Source: Lindgomyces ingoldianus
Lineage: Eukaryota; Ascomycota; Dothideomycetes; Pleosporales; Lindgomycetaceae
DNA length: 64,000 bases
NCBI RefSeq assembly: GCF_010093535.1
Contig: NW_022985178.1
Span: 733,724 to 797,723 of the forward strand
Reading direction: 5' to 3'
The notes below the pieces were generated by a model that was not told the DNA's origin, did no database searches, and saw nothing but the letters and a program-made list of their open reading frames with translations. Numbering within the stretch: position 1 is the stretch's first letter; every line of letters begins with the position of its first letter. The translations under genes and the position numbers were made by a program. This document shows, in pieces, positions 53,184 through 64,000 of the stretch.

Positions 53184-56100
53184 CTACCCCCCCCTCTATA
53201 GACTAATAGTCCCTATTAGTAGTAGTTATAGTACAAAGTATTACTGTTATATCCTTTACATCCTTAAAACAAAACTAGTCTAATTTAGCTAAGTGTTCTT
53301 ACTAAGTATTTCTTTACACTACTAGCAGTGTTCTTAGAGTTGTAATACTTTTATGTATAACTATAAATTTACTCCTTACTTCTATACCTTATTGTCTGCT
53401 AAGTAATTTATGCCTTCTATACTAGCTTTAAAAGCCTTAATCTACTTATATAAGGCCCTTAGAGGTCCTAGCTAATTTAGATGCTTATTATAAAAGGCCT
53501 TTAGTTTATAGGGAGAACCTATAAAATTTAAAGCCTTGTACTAAACTAGATTAAAGTTATGTTCTACTTATTTTACCTAGTACTTAAGCGTTTTCTAGTA
53601 AAGCTTACTAGTAAGTATTTCCTTTACTTCCTACTCCTCTACTCTATTAATAGTAATTCTAGGGGGTTTTAGAGGTTCTTGTTCTAGAAGTAGATTCTAA
53701 GAGTCTTTACAAAGCATGTTTAGTGCAAAAACATTATGTATTTTTAACCCTAAAGGTAGCTTTAGGCAGTATAAGTTACTAACTTGCTTAAGTACCTTAA
53801 AAGGACTTTTTTATTAATTAAATAGTTTTTAGCTAGGTCTCTAGACAGCTAGGTTCTCTATGCTTAGGTAGACTATGTTGCTAACCTTCTAGTTAACTAG
53901 CTAGCAGTAGCAGTTAACTATAGTTTACATCTAATCCTAGGCCTTTTCTATATAGGTCTTTGCTAGCTCCTAGGCTGCGTGCATGTAGGTTGCTAATGCT
54001 AGGGCATTCTTCTAATTTAACTTATCTATAGCTGTAATAGAATCTGTAGAATGTTTCTAGTCCTAGCTTTAACATAGTTTAGAGCTGTATAAAACTTAAT
54101 ATAAAAACATTTTAATTATTACATAAAGTAAGGTTATCTAAGCCTAATTAATTAGGGGTAGTAAGAAACTCTAGTTATCTTAGTAAAAAAATATAAAAAG
54201 CCTTAGTCTTTAATTAATATACTTATTTATAATCTCTATTTAGCTATCTGTTTCCTTATAATAAGTAGTAAAGAGCTTAACTTTTATGCCTAAAATTTAA
54301 TAGAATTTAGACTAGAAACTAGATATAAACTAAGGTCCTTAATTAAAAATAATAGTTTTAGGTGTGTAGCTAAAATAGTACACCTATTAAATAAATAAAG
54401 TAGCTATTTCCTAGGCGTTAATTATTTTATAGTAGGAGATAGAAATAGCTTATTTAGACAGGTAATTAATTATAACTATAATCTAATTATATCTAGACTT
54501 GTCTTTAAGAAACTCCTTAAAGTTAATGCATAGGTGCTGCATTAGTTAAGTAAGAATTAGTAGGGGGTAGATAAAGCTTAGAGTTTAAGTCTATTTTAAA
54601 TAAGCCTTATAACAGGGAAGGTAATTCTGTACATATTATTTATAAGTAGCCTTTATACCCTTCTAGTAGTACTTTTAGGCTAGTAACTAATAGGTCTTAG
54701 TAGCACTTAGGTGTGCTAAGGATACTTAGTTATAAACTTTTTAGATAAGTTAAGTACACAGCAACAAGTCTGCTAGCACACACAAGCAGTTAGCATAAAG
54801 AAGTAGTCTGTTTTCTATCTAATAATAGTAAAGTAAGAGTTTTTGCTTTTGCGTAAAAAAGGCTTAATTCTTTTAAAGTAATATATTAATTAATTTTAGA
54901 GAATCTAGAGACATAACCTAGTCTAGTCTTTTTATAACATTTAGTGTAGCTGCTTAAGTTGTTGTTTAAGTAATATAGTACTAGGCTAGTTTAGAGTTAA
55001 TTTAGAGGTGCAGTTAGTGTAGTTCTAGTAAGACTTTTAACTTATTATTAGTTTAAGCTACTCTTAAATTTTCTATGTCTTGTTTGCAATAACTAAGAAT
55101 GTCTGCCCTAGTGTTGTTTTTACTAAAGGTGTACTTAATTTAGAAGTAATACTAAGCTAACTTTTTAGCCTAACAGACCTAATAAGCATTTAGCACTTTT
55201 ATTATTATAAAGTACTCTAATAAATAATAATTAGTATATACTAGAGTGCTTATTACTATAAATATAAGCTTAGCCTTTTATTATTTAAATGCAGTAATAA
55301 TTGCAAATAGCTTCTTATTATGTATCTTCTAGTTTAGCTCTAAACTAGATAGGACCTTACTATAGAATAATATAGGGCACTAATTTCTATCTGCTTGTTT
55401 TTAAGAAAGGACTCCTGCTACTACCTTATTAAAAGCGTTAGTTTTAATTTTAGTTTACAACATAAAGTTAAAATAGCAGAGTGTAGGTATACTTAGTAGT
55501 GTAGACTTTAGCTTTTTAAAAGCTACATTACACTCTAAAGTTTATTTAAAAGGGGTAGTAGAGCTCTAAAGCGTAATAATTAGTTTTACTATATAAAAGA
55601 ATTTTAAAACAAATTACTAATAAAATTTAGTAAAGCCTAAAAAGGATTTTACACCTATTATAGTAGTAAGCGCCTGCTAGTTGCGTAGCACTTTTACTTT
55701 CTCTAGGTTAACCTTTAGTCCTTTGTTTAAAAGTATATAGCTAAGATACTTTATTTAAGTAACATAAAATTTACTTTTTTTAATCTTTACTTATAATCCT
55801 GCTTACTAGAGCCTTTCTAAGACTTTTTTAATATAAAGGATATAAGTTGCCTTGTCTTTAGAGTAGATAAGAATGTTATTAAGATAAGTAATATAGAAAT
55901 TATTTAGATAGTTAATTAATATATTATTTATATAGCGCTAGTAAGTTGCTAGACTATTGCATAATCTAAAAGGCAGAACTTTACACTTATAGGTTTTATA
56001 TTATGTCTAAAAAGTAGTACACTTTTTAAAGCTTAGATCTATCCTAATTTTATTAAAGGCTGTGTAAATATTAAACTTAGTAAAGATTGCTACCTTAGTA

Positions 56101-58901
56101 GGTCTTAACAGAAGTTTGTTTATGCACAGTATTAGATACACATTCTTACAGGTAAAAGTGTTAAGTTTGCAGTAATTAATGCAGATATGTAAGTCACTAT
56201 TTAGTTTCTGTACATAAAGAATAAAAGATGTAAAAGGGCTCTAACTTTACTTAATAAAGCTATATTTTAAATTATTTATAATGTATTTCTTTATTGCCTC
56301 TAGCTTCTTAAGGTTCTGTTTGTACAACAGACTGTAACTGTTAGGAAGAGGCTCTGTAAGGACAATCTTGTAGTTATATAGACAATGTACTAGTAGCTAG
56401 TAAGCTGCTGTGTGGCTAAATACATCTTAGTACTAATAGTATTTAGAGGGTAATTAAAAGTTTACTAATGCTTTAGTTTTATGTTTAGCATCTAACTATA
56501 AAGCTTACTTATCTTTAATTAACTGCTTAATTTTATAGATAAAAGTTAAAAAGAACTTATTCTTTTTTCTTTTTATGTTAAAATAAAAAGCATTTACTAA
56601 AATTAAGGTAATAGTAGCTAAATAGACCTCCTTTAGACTTATTCTAGACTTTTTAATAAATAAGTAGAAGAATAATTTAAGTGTCTTTAGACTGTAGACA
56701 ATAGGAGATCTGTATAACTTTAGTAGCCTTAGCAAACTCTTAATGCAGTGAATTATTAAGCTGCATAACTGCTAAAATTAGTCCTTTTTCTATAGTGCGT
56801 TGTGTTATTTAATATCTAGCTCCACTTCTTTGTCGCGCGCAGGCTGGGTTAATTGCATAAGCAAGGGCAGTAAAGGTTTATAGGTAGGCAGATATTTGCT
56901 AGGCTATATAATCTAATTCCTCTCTATATCTAGATAGAGTTTAAAATAACATAACTATTTAATGCTAATAATGTAATCTTAGGAGCTAAGGTTTATAATA
57001 ATAAAAGGGCAGTTTTAGATGCTTCTTCTATTAATTTATAGGTGTAGGTAGATATACTAGTAGATAAGGACTTAGATCTAATCTTAAAAGCCCTTAACTA
57101 TAACTTTAAATAGTAAGTGTTAGATAGAGATATAAAAGCATTAGAATAATAACTTAGTAGTTAGTAAGTTAATAAATAAAAAACTATAAGCACTAGTATT
57201 AACTAAAGAATTTAAACAGACTCTAATGCTTTTTAAATATAAAATAGTAGAGACTTAGAAGTGTTTTCCTTTAAACAAGTGTAATAGATTAATGTTTAAT
57301 AGATTGTACTTACTTAAGCCTAGAATAAAAAGTTTCTCTAAGCGTTACTGTTTTCTATTTAGGAGGCATCTAAATTAAAATTATTTATGTTTATAAATTT
57401 TTTTTTAAAATCTTACTGCTCTACCTCTATTTCTTATACTTTAGAGATAGGGCAGTTGCTAGCAAAATGTTTTAGTTTTTTATAATTATAATAGTTGCTA
57501 GAAGTTGTCTGTCTTTCTAGGGCAAGTGTCTAGCTAGATTGTCTATAGGTAACTAAGGTAGACTAGGGTACTAACAGAGGTGCAGGTTAGGGTGCACTAG
57601 AATAGTATACTGCCTTAGATGTATTACTAGAAACCTTTTAAGACTAATCTATACTAGGTCTAACAGTAAACTGTTAGGTAAGATTGCTAGTTTGCTTTAA
57701 AATAGTAAGAGTATTCCTTCTTTCTATGTTATAAGCTGTTAGGTAGGCTACTATAGTCTTAAAGAAGCTCTTCTAAGTGTGTTTAAAACCTAAGTTTAGT
57801 ACTTTTAGGCTAAGCAGTATCTTCTTTTATAGGTAAAAAAACTATTCTAACTTTAATATAGAACCTTTAACAGCAGCACTAATAAAGTAAGCTTTAAAGG
57901 TAAAAAATGCTTTTTCTTTACTTATTTTTAGAGTCTAAAACGCCTGTCACGCCTTTATCTTTTTATTACTAGTAATAAAGTATATTTATAAAAGCTTAAT
58001 TATTTCTTCTACATTTTTAAACTAAAAGTTGTCTAATTTAGCTAGGTATCTAGGCTTTAGGTATTCCTTTGCAATACTAGCAGTGTGTCCCTATACTAAC
58101 GCCATGTGTGCGCGCTTACTCTAATAGTAATCTGCATTAATATTAAGTCTGTCTATAATAAAGGCTTACTATTATTTAAATATAGGTTCTTTGCTGTCTA
58201 TAAAGTTCTTAATCTTAGGCGTATATTTAGTAAGGTAGCTTTAAAGAAGCTTAGGGGTGCCTAAAAGGTCTTTTACTATTAGAGTAGCAGGGGTAATTTA
58301 AGGCATTATTAAGGGTAATTTAGTAGTTAGTAGGGGATAATTAGGACTAACAGTTTTTAATTTAGTTAGCTGTTTAATTTATGCCCTTAATTAAGCAACT
58401 TAGTTTTTAAGGGCTATGCTGCTAGAGTTTAACTCTAAATCTAGTAGGTTTTTAGCTTTAAGTCTTATAAAAGAGAGTTTAGCTGTTAAGGTTAGTAGTA
58501 GTTTAGTTTTAAAAGCAGGCATCTTGCCTTAGCTGCAGCTAGAACAGGTTGCAGTCTTTATAATAAGATCTAATAGTAGTTAAGAGTTAGGCATTAGTAG
58601 TTGTCTTTAATTCTAATAAGTTATTAGTAGTTTTTAAGTTTTTACTTTAGCACACTCTTTACAACTTTTCTAAAGGCAATTCTAATTATAAAGGATAAAA
58701 AGTTCTAAACCTAAAGGCTTTAGTTAATAAAAAGTTTCTAGGATCCTATCTATACTAACTAAATAATTTAATGTAATAGTGTGTAAAAATAGCAACTTAA
58801 ACTAAATTAGACGCTTCTTAGAGTTAGACATAGTTAAATAAACAATTAATGTAATATTATTAATAAAGCTGTTACTAGCAAAAGTAAGTTTTCTAATATA
58901 A

Positions 58902-59209
58902 TGTAACAGCGCAGGCAAGACAATAGGTCTAAATGCGGTATAAATCTACTCAGAGGCATATGGGAGTGCGTGGGGACTTAGAGACCTGGGAATACCAATG
59001 ACACCTATAGGCCTTGTACGTAGGATATTAGAAAACTACTAAGCTAGCTACAGGGGCAAGGTGCAACTAAATACATAAGGGAATAGGGGTAACAGCAGGG
59101 GGCCAGGCAGAGTCAAGTCAGGGTCGAGCCAGGGTCGGAGCCGATACAGAGACCCTTCGGATAGGTTCCGGGGCGACCCGAGATGGAACGATTCATGAGA
59201 ATCGTTACA
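58902..59209 (-). repeat. Inner LTR element: 5' LTR (308 bp)
   Basis: TGTAACAGCGCAGG...ATCGTTACA, partner of 52876-53183. Differences at more than ten sites are all C/T or G/A in the compared part, in both directions between the copies, as expected when each LTR was mutated separately by RIP. Confidence 0.92.
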
Positions 59210-59214
59210 GAACC
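59210..59214. repeat. Target-site duplication (right) of the inner LTR element
   Basis: GAACC, matching 52871-52875. Confidence 0.9.
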
Positions 59215-60843
59215 TGTATTAGATGCGCTGCACTTTTTAGTTTAGGTTGCTATTATTTAAAGCAGCGTACTATAGTAAGTAATTTTTTATTATAGATTTT
59301 ATAATTACCTTTTATAAAACCTATTCTTTTTAAGAAGTATATAATAAGCCTAATAGTCCTATCTAGCTTAGTTTAGAAAAGAACTTCTGCTACTACATAG
59401 TCTAAAGCATTAGCTTCTATAAGTATTAGTAGTTTAAAGTTAAAGTAGTAAAGTATTAAAGCTTTAGTAAAAGCTTTTTTTAGCTAGTTAAAAAACTATT
59501 AGTAATTTAAGTTAAAGTTAAATAAAATTTTTTTTTTAGTAAGTGTAATTATAAAGCTTACTTACTATAAAAAGTTATTAATAAATTATTAGTAAAAGTT
59601 AGTAAATTTTATAAAAGCTTAAACATCTTTTATGTTCTTTAAGTATTACTAATCTAGTATAGTCTAAACTTTAATAAGGTCTATTTAAATACTATTTATA
59701 AAGATTACATATCTTAAATATGTAACTTTTAATTAGTAGAACTTACATTTATCTATGTTAAGTTATAAACCTGCTTCTTTTATAGCCTTTAGCACTAAGT
59801 GTACATGCTGTTTATGCTCTAAAAGGCTATTACTATAAATTAAAATATTATTAATATATATAGTGTAAAACATATTTAGGTAGGGTTAAAGTAAGTTATT
59901 TATAAAATGTTAAAAAGTACTAGGCGTGTTAGCTAAGCTAAAGAGCATTACTAAGTACTTAAATAGTTTATATTAGGTTTAAAACACTATTAGCTACTTA
60001 TTACCCTTTACTATTTTTAGCTTATTAAAGGTAGTAATAATATTTAACTTTATAAAATACTTTACTTTACTTAGTTAGCTTAGAGTTTCTTATAAAAAAG
60101 AAATTAAGTATTAGTTTTTAATAGTAACAGTATTTAGTCTTTAGTAGTTAACATAGAATTAAAGCCTACTTTTAAGTTTTTTTATAAATAGTATAAGTAA
60201 CACTACTAGTAAAAAGCTAGCTTAAATAAACTTTTTTTTTAAGTTCTTATTAAAGTATTTTTAAAGCACTTTTAATTTATTTAGCAACATTTTATATAGT
60301 AGCTTATAACTAGGTTATTTACTAGGCTTAAAAGTTATTTAGTAATTATATAGATGTTATATTAAAAGCTTATTAGACTTATTTTAAAAAAAGATATGTA
60401 ATAAGTTGTAGTAGTTTTAAAAAACTATTATTTTTAAGTTAGTGCGTTTTTAGAAAGCTAAAGCTTAGTCTATATTAGAAATTATAACTGCGTAGATTTT
60501 ATAATCTAGTTATTAAGCTAAGGTTATAAATAAAGTAGGTTCTATGTAGTAGATGTCTATCTACTATTTAAGTCCTAGTTTATGTTTAAATTAAGTAAGT
60601 AAAAATTTCTTAAAAGCTTTTTTTTCTTTAAGTTTAAGTAGTTATTAAATTATTTTATATAGCTTATTTTAGTAAAAGGCCTAGCTTATTAGCCTTACTT
60701 AAGTAGTTTTTTTCTAAGTTATTAGAAAGTAAGTCTAAAAACCTTTTATATTAAGTGCTACTTAGGTGTTATTTAGGTGTAAGCATAAGTATATGTCTTA
60801 GTATTAAAAAAAGTTAAAGTTTAAAACTTACTTTTAGTAATTA

Positions 60844-61943
60844 ACGTACTTCATGGGCGAGTTGCTCACACACCTGAGTTGCTTACTTTTGCTAAGACCC
60901 TACTAAACTACCCTTCCTACACTAATGCATTCCCTACAACACTACTTAGACGCGCTAAAAGAACGTTAGATACAGCTTACGCTCTAAGCTTTTAAATAAG
61001 ACATAAAACTCTTAAAGAAATGTGCTATAGCTATGTGTAAGGTCCTATAAAAAACAATAAATAACTATAGCGCTAGACAACTTTTATAAGCTAATTCTAC
61101 AGCTAAATTACAGAGGCTAGGCAATAAAAAGGAGCAGGTAATTATTAAGACTATACTTAAGCTATATGCGCAAGGAATTTCCCCTTAGATAGCATTTATA
61201 GCTAATATAGCTAATTCTTTACGCGCTAAGCGTAATCTAGGCTATGTTTGCATAAACTAGCCTAGTATGTTTGTAAAGCGTTATTTAGAGCTTAAAGTAA
61301 AGTTTTAAGCGTAAGTATAGTTAAAAGATATTTAGCTAATTATAAACCCTATCTTGCTAAACTTATATGTGTTATTATCCTAGATGCTATACTTAGCTTT
61401 AATATTCTCTATAAGGCTAAACCTGCTCTAAATTACTCTAGGACTCTTGCAGAGGGCTCTCTTATAGTTATACTTACACTTAAACATTACTTTAAGCTCT
61501 AAATAACGCTTCACAAACGTACTAGGCTAGTTTATATAAACATAGCCTAGATTACGCTTAGCGCGCAAAGAATTAGCTATATTAGCTATAAATACTATCT
61601 AAGGGGAAATTCCTTGCGCATATAGCTTAAGTATAGTCTTAATAATTACCTGCTTCTTTTTATTACCTAGCCTCTGTAATTTAGCTGTAGAATTAGCTTA
61701 TAAAGGTTGTCTAGTGTTATAGTTATTTATTATCTTTTATAGGACTCTGCACATAGCTATAGCACATTTCTTTAAGAGTTTTATGTCTTATTTAAAAGCT
61801 TAGAGCGTAAGCTGTATCTAACATTCTTTTAGCGCGTCTAAGTAGTGTTATGGGGAATGCATTAGTGTAGGAAGGGTGGTTTAGTAGGGTCTTGGCAAAA
61901 GTAAGCAACTTAGGTGTGTGAGCAACTCGCCTATGAAGTACGT
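60844..61943. mobile_element. 1.1-kb giant hairpin (long-TIR) element, copy 2, nested in the outer LTR element
   Basis: 1100 bp starting ACGTACTTCATGGGCGAG and ending with the inverse, flanked by TA (also readable as TTAA on both sides). Arms of about 480 bp (60844 to about 61320, inverse about 61470 to 61943) enclose a spacer of about 145 bp. It is better preserved (higher GC) than copy 1 at 45267-46368. It sits inside the outer retrotransposon, so it is younger than that insertion. No protein is encoded. Confidence 0.88.
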
Positions 61944-63532
61944 TAAAAGTAACTTTATGCTAATATAGCTATAGTTATTTTAAAATTAAGTTATAACATT
62001 TTATGTTTATTACATAGAGCTTAATCTACTTCTTATAGTGTTAGTAAGTAATTATAATAGTTATAGTATAAAAAATAAAACTTTTTTTAAGTTATTTTTT
62101 ATTAAATCTAGTTAAGTAAATTATTTAGGTAAGTAGTATTAATTAAAGATTTAGTTTATATGCTAGTTTTTTATTAATGTAACCTATACTATTTACTTTT
62201 AAGTTAATAAGAGCCTATATTAAGGCTAATATAGTTTTTTATTATAAATATATAAGAATATTAACTTAGTATTTTTAGTTATTAGTAGGGAACTTAGCTT
62301 ATAAGTTAGTAAAGATCTAGTGTTAAATTAGTCTTAGAAGGCAACTTAGCTCTAAAATAAGCCTTTTTATAGGCTCTTACTACTATAGCTGCAGCTATGT
62401 TAAAAGTAGTAAGAAGAATTAAAGCTTAAATATAAGTTAAAGCTCTTATAAAAATAAAAATAAAATAGTAAAAATCTTTAATAAATACTAGCAGCACTAC
62501 TTATGTAGACTTAAAAAAGAAAAATAAAGTAGTTTTAAAAAATATAACTATGCTTACTATACTTAAAGCATTAACTTTTTTTTTATAATTTTTACACTTT
62601 TTAAAACTAACTAGAGCATAATTTAAATTAATTTTTATTATATTAAGGTCCTTATTTACAACTACACTAGTTTAGAGGTGTATTAGGGCTTATATAAAGA
62701 GGAACTTTATGTTATTATTATAGGTAGCAATTAGGTTTGCATACACATTAAAGTTGTTTAAAAGGGGTTCTTCTACTATAGCATGTTATAGTTTAGTTAA
62801 GAAGAAGTTATATAAAGCTATAATTAGACCTATCTTATTTAGGCCTATATTAAATGTAAGTTAGTAGAACTTAGTAAAGTATAAAGTAAAGCTTTTTTTT
62901 TTTATTATAAAGTGTTTAGGTAACTTAGAGCTATTAACTTTTTATTTAAGTCTTTATAAGTTACTTATAAAAATGCTATAAATTAATCTAAGTTAATAAT
63001 ATTTTTATTTATTAGTAAGTTAATTAAGGCTGTTATATTATAGTTAAGTTAAAAGTAAGCATATAGTAACTAAAAGCATTTAAAAAAAAATTAGTCTATA
63101 TTTTCTTTAAGTTTATATTAAAGCTTATATAGAAAAAAAAGTAAGTTTTTTTATTTTTTATTAAATAGTAGAGGATTAAGAAGTTAGTTAGATTTTATTA
63201 CTAAGTTAGAAAAGTTATAAGTTATAAGTAGTGTTAAATAGAAAAAAGTTAAGCTATTTTTAAACTTCTAGGTAAACTTTAAAGCTAGTAAGTTCTTAGT
63301 TCCTACTACTATAATAAAAGTTAAGGTAAAAATAAACTGCTTAATAATATAAAGCTATTTTTTAAAGTTTTTTTAAAAAGCTTTAAAGCTTATAATGTAG
63401 TAGCTTTTTTATAAAGTAAGTGCTTTTTAAAAAGCTTTTTAGCTTACTTTAATAGCTTAGAGTTATGTAAGTACTAAGCTTATTAAATTAAATTTAGAGG
63501 CTATTTTTAGCTAAAGTTTTAATACAACATAA

Positions 63533-63850
63533 TATTATAATTATATATAAGTAAGGTTATAAAGCTTTACAGAGGTCTAGTTTAATTACTACATAAAGTA
63601 TTATAGTAAGTATAAGATATTATATAAGAAATAAAAAAGTTTAAAAAGAAATTAGTAATTAAATACTTAGCTTAGAAGTCTAAGCGCTTTAAGTATAAAT
63701 TAAGCCTGTTTTAGGTTTAGTTAGTGTTAAAGTAGTTTATGCTTAAGTTTATATCTATGTTGTGTTGTGTTTGTGTTAGACGTGCACTAATAATACTCTA
63801 GTACGCGTCTAATACAGTTATGTCTGGGATCCGGGGAGGATACCGTGACA
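63533..63850 (-). repeat. Outer LTR element: 5' LTR (318 bp)
   Basis: Partner of 50735-51052. Its first 24 bases are the left LTR start with every C turned to T and almost every G to A (TATTATAATTATATATAAG...), while its other end (GGATACCGTGACA) is intact. The two LTRs are therefore mutated at opposite ends. Confidence 0.9.
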
Positions 63851-63855
63851 ACCAC
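63851..63855. repeat. Target-site duplication (right) of the outer LTR element
   Basis: ACCAC, matching 50730-50734. Confidence 0.9.
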
Positions 63856-64000
63856 ACACAACTACTCCCCTCATTTTCATAACTACTACAGCTATAAGCA
63901 TGAAATTTTAAATATAAGGAATTATATATATATTAAGCTAAAATATAGTGAAAATTTTTTATATAATAGCTTTAATTGTATAATATATAATATATAAATT
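63856..64000. other. AT-rich flank beyond the retrotransposon
   Basis: 145 bp, first of mixed composition and then almost pure A/T (TATATATATTAAG...). Nothing is identified; this is the original host sequence to the right of the outer insertion. Confidence 0.4.

Larger units (their letters stand above)
52876..59209 (-). mobile_element. Inner chromodomain Ty3/gypsy (chromovirus) LTR retrotransposon, complete but RIP-killed
   Basis: A 6334-bp element with 308-bp LTRs and a 5-bp duplication (GAACC), nested in the outer element and in the same orientation. Reading the minus strand 5' to 3': a gag zinc-knuckle remnant near 57450-57530 (NYYNYKKLKHFASNC, the first two Cys turned to Tyr); reverse transcriptase near 55840-55905 (YLNNILIYSKD, both catalytic Asp turned to Asn); and, just before the 3' LTR, a chromodomain near 53530-53660 (VKEILTSKLY, with Trp codons turned to stops). 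RT before integrase with a terminal chromodomain identifies a chromovirus. Frames are full of stops. Confidence 0.9.
50735..63850 (-). mobile_element. Outer Ty3/gypsy LTR retrotransposon, RIP-mutated, carrying two nested insertions
   Basis: Two 318-bp LTRs and an ACCAC target duplication define the element. Removing the nested inner LTR element (52876-59209 plus one 5-bp duplication) and the hairpin element (60844-61943) leaves about 5.7 kb, normal for Ty3/gypsy. On the minus strand near 59860 a reverse-transcriptase block reads YINNILIYSNS followed by EHKQHVHLVLKA, the RT catalytic box with both Asp turned to Asn by G-to-A change. Stops occur throughout. Gag would lie toward 63 kb and integrase toward 51-52 kb. 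It cannot encode protein now. Confidence 0.88.

Noticed and set aside
56505..56735. 76-codon minus-strand frame in the AT-rich block
   Set aside because: It lies inside the RIP-mutated inner retrotransposon pol region upstream of the RT remnant; a chance stop-free stretch of a dead polyprotein.
60844..61943. piggyBac assignment of the hairpin element from flanking TTAA
   Set aside because: Copy 2 could be read as TTAA on both sides, but copy 1 has ATAA on the left, so only TA is common to both copies; the superfamily is left open.

Overview
This window comes from the nuclear genome of a filamentous ascomycete (Pezizomycotina); I cannot fix the class. The evidence is short spliceosomal introns with GTRNGT donors and CTAAC-type branch sites, TFIID, RSC and OTU1 orthologues, fungal NACHT and HeLo cell-death genes, Ser/Thr-rich cell-surface proteins, and long AT-rich blocks whose repeats differ almost only by C-to-T and G-to-A changes, the signature of repeat-induced point mutation (RIP).

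Layout. (1) 1-31.9 kb is a normal gene-rich compartment: a truncated gene start (1-74), TAF5, homocysteine S-methyltransferase, a DUF2855 protein, a metallo-beta-lactamase-fold protein, two divergent GPI-type Ser/Thr-rich proteins (one with a 392-N assembly gap in its repeats), a large NACHT/NLR gene, OTU1 deubiquitinase, RSC1/2-like chromatin remodeller subunit, a cytochrome b5-acyl-CoA dehydrogenase fusion, a ubiquitin-like/AN1 fusion and an MFS transporter. A 3.2-kb stretch (26.9-30.1 kb) has no convincing gene. (2) 31.9-42.8 kb is a decaying accessory region. It holds a HeLo-like cell-death protein gene, a divergent broken NLR, a third broken gene downstream, a GMC oxidoreductase pseudogene split by a hAT-type non-autonomous transposon with a perfect 8-bp target duplication, and relics of a PRPP amidotransferase (ADE4) paralogue and an MFS transporter. 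(3) 42.8-50.4 kb has two paralogous secreted Thr/Ser-repeat genes on either side of an AT-rich block, which carries a 1.1-kb giant hairpin element and a decamer minisatellite. (4) 50.7-63.85 kb is a nested transposon stack: an outer Ty3/gypsy LTR element (TSD ACCAC) interrupted by a complete inner chromodomain Ty3/gypsy element (TSD GAACC) and by a second copy of the 1.1-kb hairpin element. All of it is RIP-mutated and dead.

The most interesting signal is at 33.6-35.5 kb. Three neighbouring genes (one apparently intact HeLo-like protein and two pseudogenes, one of them an NLR with its NACHT core deleted) all carry a roughly 16-residue pseudo-repeat of the form [FY]xx[IV]x[VIA]...xG[DNH]. This resembles the amyloid signalling motifs that couple fungal NLRs to HeLo effectors (HET-S/NWD2 type). 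It looks like the remains of an NLR-amyloid-effector cell-death locus, possibly with an unclassified motif.

Coordinates of spliced genes are outer CDS limits; exon limits are given in the evidence and were chosen by splice consensus, reading phase and family similarity recognised by eye. No alignment or RNA data were available.
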